Positions 9,781 through 17,550 of a stretch of 22,878 nucleotides of DNA are shown in pieces (the stretch's first letter is position 1; every line of letters begins with the position of its first letter). This DNA is from Isoetes engelmannii. Its lineage: Eukaryota; Streptophyta; Lycopodiopsida; Isoetales; Isoetaceae. The DNA lies in the NCBI GenBank assembly GCA_011763485.2, contig JAANSK020253719.1:1-22878 (forward strand), written 5' to 3'. The notes under the pieces were generated by a model that was given only the letters and a program-made list of their open reading frames with translations, was not told where the DNA came from and did no database searches. Made by a program: the position numbers and the translations under genes.

Positions 9781-10700
9781 AGGTACAACTATTGTCATAA
9801 CCGTTGTGTATGCACTTTTGTATGCTGGGGGTAATGTGATAAGTTCCATGAAAGAAGCATCTCCCAAGAGCATTTGGAAAGCATAGCATATGTTTTCTAA
9901 CGATATTGTAAGTTAAAATACGGACAAGAGAGGACAAGGTACATATGCAGTGTAAGTTACTGGTGGGATGAGCAACACTTGTCAGACAGAATGTTAAAGA
10001 AATGTGGCAGAACCGCCACATAACACAAAACCGCCACGTAACACATATAGTTGGTGTGATAAGCCCAGGTTGGTTCTTTATGTCTTACAGTTCCACATGT
10101 GCGAATGATGGATGATTCTGGGTGTCAAGTTTTATAAGATAAATTAACATTCAAACAGCGTCCTTAAAGAAAAGGGTTTTAAAAGTGGTCACTAATCCTC
10201 ATAAAGGTTATAAATAAAAACAACTCCTAATTTGTCTGCCTAAATGAACTATATCTTCAATCAAAGAGACTGAATCAGCTCTATAAAGTAAGGATACACA
10301 TGGGTTGAATATGCAAAAGGCGTTACAATATATAACGTTGATAATAAAATAGTTGTGCTGTTGTTAATAATTAAGTCAAGAATATGATATGTTATGAAAT
10401 AGATTCAAATTTCTACAAGGTTTGTAAGTGCATGAGAAATTGAAATTAGTAATGGGTTTTATGCTTACAAGATCTGCTAGTTTTGTGACATTTTAAAATA
10501 TGCTTGTGATATGGCTCGACAGGACAAGTTGTTCTACAGTTTAATATAATGATTTACTATTAAAGAAGTTTGGAAGAGTTTACTGTTGTTATTACTATTA
10601 CCGAATGACTTTTTTGGTTACATATGACCATAATGGATCGCAGGGCTGCGTGAGTGGCATGGCCCTGTTAGCTCTGCAAGAAGTTACTATAAATAACAGT
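9781..10700. other. No gene recognised; small tandem repeat near 10011
   Basis: This is AT-rich sequence without a supportable exon. Two units of AACCGCCACRTAACAC with an 18-bp period lie at 10011-10044. The region gives way abruptly to GC-richer hairpin-bearing sequence at about 10640. Confidence 0.4.
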
Positions 10701-10740
10701 GTCAATGGTGCTAGAGAAGCTTGGCCCCGTCACCTTTGAC
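10701..10740. repeat. Hairpin 1: 10-bp stem, 20-nt loop
   Basis: Arms GTCAATGGTG and CACCTTTGAC pair at nine of ten positions around the loop CTAGAGAAGCTTGGCCCCGT. It lies outside the two 250-bp units. Confidence 0.8.
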
Positions 10741-10847
10741 AATCTGACCCGATTGGTTGAGGTTAAAATTGTTAGAGCGATGTGGTGAACAACCACTGCC
10801 AAGAAACCAATAACCTGCTGTTAGAGTGGCCCGTCAGATTCGATAAA

Positions 10848-10885
10848 CGAGGATTGTGAGAGTGATTCTATCCCTGCAATCCTCG
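10848..10885. repeat. Hairpin 3: perfect 9-bp stem
   Basis: Arms CGAGGATTG and CAATCCTCG are perfectly complementary around the 20-nt loop TGAGAGTGATTCTATCCCTG. Its counterpart in the second unit is the hairpin at 11119-11150. Confidence 0.85.
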
Positions 10886-10923
10886 ACACACTGGCATACA
10901 TGGGGCATGGAAGACAAGGGTAC

Positions 10924-10964
10924 GGAGGGGGATGGTTAGAGCGATCTGATCCCATCTATCCTCC
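10924..10964. repeat. Hairpin 4: bulged 12/13-bp stem
   Basis: Arm GGAGGGGGATGG pairs with CCATCTATCCTCC apart from a bulge and mismatches. The innermost five pairs (GATGG/CCATC) are perfect around the loop TTAGAGCGATCTGATC. The equivalent hairpin in the second unit is at 11197-11237. Confidence 0.65.
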
Positions 10965-11080
10965 ACTGGGACTCTTGGATCTTGCTTGTTAACTTACTAA
11001 CTTGGTTGGGTGAGGCTAAAATTGCTAGAGTTGCTATGTCTCGTCAGTTGTGGTGAAAAACCATCGCTGATAAACCATCA

Positions 11081-11116
11081 ACGTGCTGCTAGAGTGGCTT
11101 GGCCCCGTCAGCACGT
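11081..11116. repeat. Hairpin 6: perfect 8-bp stem
   Basis: Arms ACGTGCTG and CAGCACGT enclose the 20-nt loop CTAGAGTGGCTTGGCCCCGT, nearly identical to the loop of hairpin 1 although the stems are unrelated. Confidence 0.85.
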
Positions 11117-11118
11117 TT

Positions 11119-11150
11119 GGATTGTCAGAGAGATTTTATCCCGACAATCC
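11119..11150. repeat. Hairpin 7: perfect 8-bp stem
   Basis: Arms GGATTGTC and GACAATCC are perfectly complementary around AGAGAGATTTTATCCC. Counting only the six outer pairs restores the standard 20-nt loop. Confidence 0.85.
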
Positions 11151-11272
11151 TCGACAGACATACACACATACACGGGGGTACGAAACACAAGGATACGGAG
11201 CAAGATGGTTCGAGCGATTTTATCCCGTCTATCCTCCACCCGAACACTTGGATCCTGCCCGCATAAAATCAA

Positions 11273-11302
11273 AGCTGTTAGAGTGGTTTTGTCCCGTCAG
11301 CT
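11273..11302. repeat. Hairpin 9: 5-bp stem, consensus loop
   Basis: Arms AGCTG and CAGCT enclose TTAGAGTGGTTTTGTCCCGT, the closest loop to the consensus. This is the last hairpin before the pseudogene. Confidence 0.75.
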
Positions 11303-11349
11303 AATTACAGGAAAAGAAATTATACGTATAATTATGGAAAAGAGGGAGG

Positions 11350-11695
11350 ATGCCCAAAAAAGGTCGGGCTAGAGACTAAACTGAAGGCGCTAGAAGGCGC
11401 TAGGGAGGTCCAAAGCGCTAGAGAGAGAAAACGTGCTATTGGCAAAGCTACTGGCAGAGGTGAGGTGAAGGAAAGTGACACCGCCACAGTGTCAAAGAAG
11501 AGGAAATAAGCCGAGCGTCCCTCCGCGCCAACACCGAGTGCGTCGCCACCGCCAGTGAGGGTCAGGTTTTACTGGAGTTCCATGGGCGAAACTCCTACTC
11601 GTGAACCAGCAGCACCATCAGTTGCATCATCCGCATTGCCACAGGAGCTGCAGTTCAATGCAGAGGATGAAAGCGGGCAGCCCAACAAACCACTT
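11350..11695 (+). pseudogene. Pseudogene N-terminus: lysine-rich and Pro/Ala-rich
   Basis: ATG at 11350 is followed by a run of six A (11356-11361). Read directly, it stops after nine codons. With one A fewer, it would enter the long frame that encodes GLETKLKALEGAREVQSARE and then KKRK, ending at TAA 11507-11509. The same frame is then open to TGA 11696-11698 with a low-complexity PSAPTPSASPPPVRV stretch and MGETPTREPAAPSVASSALP. Such a basic, disordered leader could hold a nuclear localisation signal. It has no catalytic motif. A later Met at 11581 is the alternative start. Confidence 0.45.
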
Positions 11696-12244
11696 TGAAG
11701 CTGGAGCAATACAAGAAATTTTATCCGATGGGCGTCTCTTGGTTCAGCGACGTCAGCATTTTCGATTGCAGACTTGGCCCAACCTACATAACGCATAGGG
11801 GCAAATCTAACGACAATGCGAGGACCTTGATGGCATCCTTCAAGAATTTTCTGACAATCTGACAATGTCCTCACGCCCGCGGATCTGGTTCCATTTGATC
11901 TGGACACTAGAAAATTAGTGACATGGTCCTCTCTGGCAGAACTCCAAGGCAAGAAATATTACACTGTGTCAGGGAATCACTCCATTTGTGCAGCTCAGAT
12001 CTTATGTGGAAGATTTGGGACACCGGAACAGATGGTCGCCTTTGCTAGCGTGTATGGATTGAGATGGGTAAGGATTCTTAATGGGAACCTCACAAACACA
12101 GAGTACCTACGTCTATCTATCGAGTGCAACGATATCATAGCGAACACGATATATAGGGAACCTCTAATCTAGAAACTCTAGCAACTGAGACACCAACATG
12201 AAGCCCTCGGCTCACCCGTGAAGGGCAAGTCTCCTAACTGGCAG
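11692..12244 (+). pseudogene. Pseudogene exon: ParB/sulfiredoxin-like domain
   Basis: A first frame gives KLEQYKKFYPMGVSWFSDVS, running to a TGA at 11860-11862 beside a duplicated CTGACAAT. The next frame (from 11861) gives VLTPADLVPFDLDTRKLVTW, followed by AELQGKKYYTVSGNHSICAA. This is the layout of ParB/Srx-fold domains: an LxxxDLxPF strand early, then YxVxxGNHRxxAA, where the GNHR motif binds nucleotide. Here the Arg is replaced by Ser. The frame continues through two TAGs (12170 and 12179) into QLRHQHEALGSPVKGKSPNW and ends in CAG at 12244, the likely exon end. In bacteria such domains bind or hydrolyse CTP or act as nucleases. Any activity here would be lost. Confidence 0.5.
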
Positions 12245-12471
12245 ATATGTTCTTCGTTTAATGTCACTAAGTGATTATTTAATTCAGCTCATGAAGATCG
12301 CGATAGCGATTGCACTGATCAGCTTTCTATATGTGTGCCCTCTGATGAATGAAGTTACTTTAGTCTAGCTCCTCATGGTCGCGAACGTGATCATGTGGAG
12401 CAACTACTATAGCATGGGATTGCTAGTTACAATCGCATTGGCGATCTTACTGATATCATGTTATTACACAG
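12245..12471 (+). other. Probable intron with a mutated donor
   Basis: The exon-intron boundary reads CAG|ATATGTTC where a consensus donor would be CAG|GTATGTTC, so a single G-to-A change would explain the loss. The 3' end TTATTACACAG|GAATTCC is a good acceptor. Joining the flanks in phase 0 keeps the frame open. Confidence 0.45.
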
Positions 12472-12565
12472 GAATTCCACGAGGTTGCGGCGACCACTCT
12501 GAAAGTGAAGGAGCTGAAAGACGATAAGCAGCGAATCTTCTCACCCCAAGGAACCTAGTTAAAGT
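12472..12565 (+). pseudogene. Pseudogene exon 2 (short)
   Basis: After the acceptor the frame reads EFHEVAATTLKVKELKDDKQ and then RIFSPQGT before a TAG at 12556-12558. It is charged and helical in character. A sequence AAAG|TATGCC near 12565 may be a degraded donor. The assignment to the same gene rests on phase agreement and position only. Confidence 0.35.
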
Positions 12566-13838
12566 ATGCCAAAGGTTACGATAAAAGCTGGCTAAACTTT
12601 AATATAAAAAAAAAAACAAAAATATTCTATAGCTTGGCTAGTTTACACGAAATTCAAGATCCAAATATTAGTCGACCATAACAGATAGAAAGATTTTATA
12701 CAAATTGAGCTAAAGTACGCTAAAAGTTGACTGTTAAGCTTCTAAGAGCGGCTAAAGTTTTCACTTTTGCTACCTATACTTTCTTAGGATTAGCTTCGGA
12801 CGAAGTGGAGGGTGGGCACAAAATAGATTTGGCCAATATTACATATTTTTTATCCCAAAGCCCCATAATTTAGCTAAGTTTAGCCACTAATGGTTTCACT
12901 TTTTTAGTCTTATGACTATGTCATGTCTCTACATTCACGAGATCCCGAAGGAATTGAGTCTACTAATGCAGGAAAGACATGATGTTGGTTATCTATTTAA
13001 AACACATCATAAGGATGCAAGGGTAGAAGGGCATTTACATTCAATCGCTGGCTTCTTTAAGTATCTTGTCTCCACATTTATGTCAAGTAATTAGATATTT
13101 TTGGCATGCTTATACAAAGGATTTCTACATGCTTCTGGCATGCTTACACAAAGGATTTTTGCATGCTTCCTTGTCTTCTTCATAAAAATACCCAGAAAGA
13201 GAAGCTTGGCAAGGATTGATAGAAGTGGAGGCACTTAAAGTCTGTGAGCTCCTGTGTGGCCCATCCAGAACCTTCTTGGTGCCAATGATAGTACCCGTAA
13301 TAACTTGATCTTGAAGCACCTTTTTGGACGGTCTCCACTCTCCGTATACTTTTTCTTTTGCTCGTCTCACTAGACGAATGGTTGAAGATATAAATCCAAA
13401 ACTCTTATTCTATCTTGTATTTTGTTTAAAACATTTACATTTTGTTAAGCTCTTTACATGATCAACAAAATGAATTGGATGAGAGCAGTATCCTGGAGAT
13501 TTGAAATCTCTTGCACTCGCTTGTCCAATAAATTGTAGAAGGCCCTTTCTAGAATTGAGCAACTTAAGAATAGTCAGTTTGAAGTATAATAAATACCTAA
13601 CCCTTTATCATCTTAGATATATTTAGACTTGAACGCAAGGCCATTATGACCAAACATTACCGTGTACTAGCATATATGAATTATATGGAACATGTTGGAT
13701 TTATGAAAATTAGAGAAGTTGATATTGATTACTTTTTTAAGGAAAAATTGCCAAAATGCCCTTATATTTTAGAACAAAATTACCAAAATGCCGTAATTTA
13801 GTTCTTGTGGCTTATCCAATGCAAAATTTATCTTCAAG
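12566..13838. other. Long intronic or inserted stretch, no firm gene
   Basis: This contains an A-rich tract at 12603-12620, repeated GGCTAAA-type words between 12586 and 12890 that suggest a decayed MITE, and a 34-bp tandem duplication at 13102-13169. A frame at 12912-13094 encodes IHEIPKELSLLMQERHDVGY and HLHSIAGFFKYLVS, which may be an exon of this or another gene. I could not place it. A minus-strand frame at 13370-13125 is open but unrecognised. Confidence 0.3.
13102..13169. repeat. 34-bp tandem duplication
   Basis: Two copies of TGGCATGCTTAYACAAAGGA followed by a TTTYTRCATGCTTC tail lie head to tail at 13102-13135 and 13136-13169. Confidence 0.8.
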
Positions 13839-14410
13839 TGGGTCAAGAAGGGCTTGGATGACGATAAGAGGAATCTACCTGAGAAGCCGACCAAGGATTT
13901 CTTCAACAAGAGTTTCCTGCATGCTGTCGGGGGTATGTCTGCCAGTGAGATACATCATTTGATGGACGAGATAATCGACCACACCTGCTTTCTGAAGATC
14001 ACTTCAGATTATACTAGTCGTTTCGGGTAGAAGCACCCGGCAACCGATCTACGAACTGACACTGATGAAGCGGGAAGTGCTTCATCATATCAATTCTAGC
14101 AAAGAAGTGTAATTTCTCAGTTTTGAGGACTTGTTCAAGTCATTTACAGTGTTCATCGAGGAGCGTCTACTTGAGATTGCTAGGATGGATCCGAGTTACA
14201 TCAGGGACAATATCAACAAGACAAACATTCAGGGTACACTTCCAGCAGCCATGGTGACTTGGATTGACTATATCATGATGACGGATGAGGATAGGGAGAG
14301 AGGACAGTCAAGAAACATTGTCCAAATTTGCATGACGGCTGGTATTCCCACTGCGTCTATTTTGGAGCATGCTCAGTTGATCTATGTCGACATGCGGGGC
14401 TTCAAGTAGA
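13839..14410 (+). pseudogene. Pseudogene exon: middle region of the fusion
   Basis: After TTATCTTCAAG the frame encodes WVKKGLDDDKRNLPEKPTKD, then FFNKSFLHAVGGMSASEIHH up to a TAG at 14028. The neighbouring frame takes over with RQPIYELTLMKREVLHHINS, a TAA at 14110, then FKSFTVFIEERLLEIARMDP and TWIDYIMMTDEDRERGQSRN. It ends ILEHAQLIYVDMRGFK with a TAG at 14407-14409. In a beta-class methyltransferase the region just before the switch is where the catalytic D/N/S-PP-Y/W/F motif would lie. LIYVDMRGF may be its eroded remnant, but no PP is present, so this is speculation. Confidence 0.4.
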
Positions 14411-14737
14411 TTGGACTGTCTCCCAGTTCCTTGATTTGTATGCAAGGGTCTTGCCAATTACGGCCTGCAGTGCATTTCACCTCATCATGCTACTTCTTCC
14501 CGGCCATATGCCCAACAGTCTCCGTAGCCAAGCGCAGCTCGAGGGTGGCGGCCAGATTTACATCGGCACCTATGAAGCCCCTGGATTTGAGAACAAGAAG
14601 TGCATCAAACAGCACCAGTACTTTGTCACCGACATCTTGATTTCTAGAGGTGATGACAGAGCTGGAGTTCAAGGGGCAAGTCTGGCTCTACCTTTTTCCT
14701 TGCCAGCTCATCCAGGACAGAAGACTGAAAACGCAAA
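14405..14737 (+). pseudogene. Pseudogene segment: possible target-recognition region
   Basis: The frame shifts at about 14405 and reads VDWTVSQFLDLYARVLPITA, then SAFHLIMLLLPGHM, LEGGGQIYIGTYEAPGFENK and CIKQHQYFVTDILISRGDD. A further shift gives ELEFKGQVWLYLFPCQ. The alternation of hydrophobic strand-like pieces with charged loops fits the strands after motif IV and the target-recognition part of a methyltransferase. No single motif here proves it. It is assigned by position between the middle region and motif I. Confidence 0.4.
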
Positions 14738-14769
14738 GGTGATAAGTAGGCGGACAGAAAACAATGAAA

Positions 14770-15399
14770 GCACATGAAGAAGATGTTCGGGGATAGAATG
14801 AAGTATAGTTGGATGCAAATAGAAGGGGATGAAGTCTTCCAGCCACAAATGCAGACGTCCTTTACGTTCACATTGTGCAGCAACTAGTTCTGGAAGATGG
14901 ATGCGTGTTTGACATTTTCTCAGGTGGTGCATTTTCTAGAGTTGCGCGAATGCAGGAAAAGAAGAGCGTGGCCTTGGAACATGATGATAAGAAGGCAAGG
15001 TTCCTGCAAAACTTCTTCACCTACCTTGGGAAGCTAGCAAAAGAAGAGCCAGAGGCAACTGTTGAAGATGCAGCGGGAGATGTTGATCAAGCCAGGGGTG
15101 AACCTTCTGGTGCAGCTAAGGATGCAACCATAATGCAGGAGGCAGTGCTACCAGAGGACTTAGACCCTATCTTGGATAAATATGATGCTCCTGAATATGC
15201 CGACACCTTGGCAAGACTGAAGAATGGAGAAACCAGAGCCTCCGCACTTGACAAGGTACACAGAGGTTTAGATAAGATGGATAGGGACATTGTTAGTGTT
15301 GAGCCTCTTTTCCTAGGCCTGGAAAATTTGAGCAAGAATCTAGACGGAGTCATGCATGTAATTGTTCTGATTCCATGCAGGGATCATAAGGGGAGGTAA
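14770..15399 (+). pseudogene. Pseudogene segment: SAM-binding-like motif I domain
   Basis: One frame near 14776-14870 gives MKYSWMQIEGDEVFQPQMQT. The next reads VLYVHIVQQLVLEDGCVFDI, continuing FSGGAFSRVARMQEKKSVAL and EHDDKKARFLQNFFTYLGKL. VxDxFSGxxxxxxA....R..V.LE.D..K..FL matches motifs I and II of DNA methyltransferases: a Gly-rich FxGxG-type loop that binds S-adenosylmethionine and an acidic residue at the end of strand 2. The upstream EVFQPQM resembles the segment that carries motif X in beta-class enzymes. After residue 45 the chain becomes acidic and helical. The frame ends at 15397-15399. A non-methyltransferase Rossmann protein is the alternative. Confidence 0.5.
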
Positions 15400-15567
15400 T
15401 GGATGCCCAACGAGACAAGTATGATGGGGACATTGTTAGTGTTGAGCCTCTTTTCCTAGGCTTGGAAAATTTGAGCAAGAATCTAGATGGAGTCATGCAT
15501 GTAATTGTTCTGATTCCATGCAGGGATCATCAGGGGAGGTAATCGACACCCAATGAGACAAGTATGC
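15280..15567. repeat. 143-bp tandem duplication inside the pseudogene
   Basis: The segment from GGGACATTGTTAGTGTTGAG to GACAAGTATG occurs twice, shifted by exactly 143 bp (for example 15285 and 15428). About seven differences separate the copies, mostly C/T or G/A. Because 143 is not a multiple of three, the duplication shifts the frame. Each copy includes an intron-like stretch ending CTGATTCCATGCAG. Confidence 0.9.
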
Positions 15568-15736
15568 AGACCTCTTTGAAGAATCTCAGGATTTATTTAA
15601 GATGGACGATAGCATGCAGCACAGGTCACCCATGGACTTCCATAGTCCTTTTGGAGATCTTGTAGACTATGGTCCTTCGCCGGATAGAGAGGATGCAGGG
15701 TCCACAGGCAATGAGGATATGGTTTTGGGATATTGA
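15524..15736 (+). pseudogene. Pseudogene 3' exon: acidic tail
   Basis: After the acceptor CATGCAG the frame encodes GSSGEVIDTQ, a TGA (15554-15556), then DKYADLFEESQDLFKMDDSM and FGDLVDYGPSPDREDAGSTG, ending MVLGY with TGA 15734-15736. The TGA inside could be a CGA codon changed by deamination. The same frame is open again to 15889 (REMDLEVVMSILCTEIEEDP), so the original stop may lie further on. Such acidic tails are often disordered; no motif is visible. Confidence 0.4.
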
Positions 15737-15889
15737 CGATGCAGGGAGATGGACCTGGAAGTGGTAATGTCCATTCTATGTACAGAAATCGAGGAAGATC
15801 CCCTTGAAAAAATCGCAATTGATATTTACATAAGCTTGAAGGTCGCACCAAAATGCTATTATTTGGCGTGGTACACTACTAATGTATAA

Positions 15890-16125
15890 AAGAAATTATT
15901 TTTCCATGTAAGTTTAGCCATTTGCATTTATTTCAATATCTACGTTACCTGAAAATATTGATTCGAAATAAAATGTATCCCTAAACGCCGTGGCAAGCTT
16001 GTGCACACAATCGCAACGTCGATCCTCTAGACCTTAAACCCATTGACGTAAAGCACACGTATGATACCAAAATATTAAAAAGTCGGCAAAATTTTATTGT
16101 CCGTGAGTTTGACCGGAAGAAAACC
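15890..16125. other. Gap between pseudogene and LINE, no gene
   Basis: AT-rich sequence. An AATAAA hexamer near 15967 could have served as the polyadenylation signal of the pseudogene. Nothing else is supported. Confidence 0.3.
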
Positions 16126-17190
16126 TTATAATTTTGCATTTAACGCCCGGTTCTGGAAGCTTTCTTGCTTGGGAGGGACTCTGCCCGTTCTCAAACTAAG
16201 CTTTATACGCGCGCGGCAAGCTACCATGTACTTTTTCTCAAATTTAATTAATTCGTGCATGATCTGGTATGGAACTGTGGACTTCACCCCAAGTGCTCGT
16301 GCCAAGGAGGCCTTCTGTACCTATGTCATTCCAGGTGGCGAGTGATATCACTGGACCCCACACTTCCATCCCATACAAGAGAACAGGCTCGACCAAGGCC
16401 TTGATCAAGTGTGCCTAGTGACCCTAAACATACAGCTCTGATTTAGGACTGTTGTTTTGCATGGCATACAATGCTTTCCAATCTACTGTGATGCGTAACC
16501 TGATGGAAGCATTCCAGTGTGTGGTAGTAGAAAACTCGATTCCCAAATATTTGTAGGACGGAGCTACCTCCACATTCTGGCCCTAGTAAGAGAGGGAGGG
16601 AGGCATTGGCTAACAAAGGATGAAACCAGCGGCACTTTAGTTTTGGCCAAATTAACCCGCATGTCAATGAATCGACAAAAAGTGTCTAAAGCATCCAAGT
16701 GACGTTGCATGTCTTCTGGAGTGTGGGCCAAGAGGTCTACGTCGTCAGCGTATATGAGTTGTTGAATTATGTGATGCATGAGCTGAGTATGTTCAGCAAG
16801 CCAATCTTCCAACTGATCAATGTATAGGTCAAAGATCGTCGGAGAGAGGGGGCAACCCTAACGCACTCCAATACTACTAAAGACAGGCTATCCTGATGAT
16901 GTCAGATGGCCTGCGCATGCCTCATATAACCTGTACATTGCATTTTGCAAGTCAACAGGAGGCCTCAGCTGCCCCAATCTGTCCCATAGCTCGTCCCTAG
17001 GCACAGTGTTTAAAGCTTTTGCAAATCCTCAAAACAATAGCCAGGTCTTGCTGGAAATTTCTGCTTCCTCAATCAGAGTTTTGAGAGTGAAAATATGATT
17101 AATGGTAAAGTGTCCAGGCCAAAAACTTGCTGTGTGAGAGCACTCACCATAAAGCATAGATAGGAGATTGAAGAACTGAGATAGGGGATT
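16126..17190 (-). mobile_element. Decayed LINE-type reverse transcriptase
   Basis: On the minus strand the RT core reads FTINHIFTLKTLIEEAEISS, a TGA (17031-17029), KALNTVPRDELWDRL, two TAGs (16890-16888 and 16860-16858), GCPLSPTIFDLYIDQLEDWL and the catalytic LIYADDVDLLAHTPEDMQRH (YADD at 16752-16741), then DMRVNLAKTKV. A shifted frame from 16582 gives GQNVEVAPSYKYLGIEFSTT and IKALVEPVLLYGMEVWGP. A third frame gives LARALGVKSTVPYQIMHELI, ending at 16126. This order (FxKAF-, RQGCPLSP-, YADD- and YKYLG-like blocks) is that of non-LTR retrotransposon RTs. No endonuclease or ORF1 was found, so the copy is truncated and dead. Clade is uncertain, but it does not look like the usual angiosperm L1. 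Confidence 0.88.
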
Positions 17191-17550
17191 TTGAGGCCGT
17201 ATTTTATTTTGTGACCATATTTTACGTTCCAATTGGCATGCAAAGGCACGATTTATATTTGGCATGCAAAGGCACGATTTATATTTGTCTTCATTTCTGT
17301 GTAATAACATTTGCAATTCACTTAGGTAGGATAATTACCATTATGTCAGTTATGTATTGTCTATCCATATTGAAATTCGTACTTTCTTCCATAGAACTGG
17401 TTTCCTAACGCAATTGAGAAAAGAATCTGTAGTCAACTTATAGTGGTTATAGTTTAAGTATATTCCTAGAATCAAAGAATCATGAGAAATGTTCTTAACA
17501 TGTATGGTGAATGTAGGACTATAAGCGATGCCTTGGTTATCACATGCTTT
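17191..17550. other. LINE upstream flank with 26-bp tandem duplication
   Basis: TTGGCATGCAAAGGCACGAT plus TTATAT is repeated head to tail at 17233-17258 and 17259-17284. No ORF1 or endonuclease motif is visible before the RT core on the minus strand, so the retrotransposon homology appears to stop near here. Confidence 0.6.

Larger units (their letters stand above)
10701..11302. repeat. Array of nine hairpins with a conserved loop
   Basis: Nine inverted repeats share a near-constant loop of about 20 nt, consensus YTAGAGYGRTTTTRTCCCGT, while the stems differ from one hairpin to the next. Loop positions are 10711-10730, 10821-10834 (shortened), 10857-10876, 10936-10951, 11025-11044, 11089-11108, 11123-11146 (inner part), 11209-11224 and 11278-11297. 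Part of the array is explained by a larger tandem duplication of about 250 bp (10747-10985 and 10999-11252), but within each unit several unrelated stems carry the same loop. The array ends about 50 bp before the possible start codon of the ParB-like pseudogene. Its function is unknown. It could be a mobile hairpin family, a structured RNA region or protein-binding sites. Confidence 0.75.
11350..15736 (+). pseudogene. Broken ParB-like/DNA-methyltransferase-like fusion gene
   Basis: Successive plus-strand pieces in shifting frames appear to be remnants of one multi-exon gene. In order they are a lysine-rich start, a ParB/sulfiredoxin-like domain, a middle region, a methyltransferase-like C-terminal domain and an acidic tail. 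Bacteria and phages encode proteins that fuse a ParB-type domain to an N4/N6 DNA methyltransferase. In beta-class enzymes the catalytic motif IV comes first and the SAM-binding motif I near the C-terminus, which is the order here if the assignment is right. At least eight stops, several frame changes, a lost splice donor and a 143-bp internal duplication rule out a working product. Most stops could come from CAG, CAA or CGA by C-to-T change. The alternative is two or more unrelated gene relics lying side by side. I know no established plant gene with this architecture. Confidence 0.5.

Noticed and set aside
10701-11302. tRNA-derived SINE or tRNA gene cluster in the hairpin array
   Set aside because: No cloverleaf or GGTTCGANTCC-type B box is formed. 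The hairpins are simple stem-loops with 20-nt loops.
11692-12244. Recent bacterial contamination or organelle insertion as the source of the ParB-like piece
   Set aside because: Apparent introns, plant-like flanks and extensive decay argue for a long residence in the nuclear genome.
13125-13370. Minus-strand frame (KEKVYGEWRPSKKVLQDQVI...)
   Set aside because: An alternative frame on the same strand (SRSSYYGYYHWHQEG...) is equally open, so neither reading is favoured. Part overlaps a 34-bp tandem duplication.
14490-15353. Minus-strand open frames opposite the methyltransferase-like region
   Set aside because: They are shadows of the plus-strand frame. Their composition (Ser/Leu-rich, no motif) is what reverse reading of the coding strand gives.
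11350-15736. DIRS-type retrotransposon carrying a Dam-like methyltransferase
   Set aside because: No reverse transcriptase or tyrosine recombinase frame lies next to it. The only RT here is a LINE on the opposite strand.
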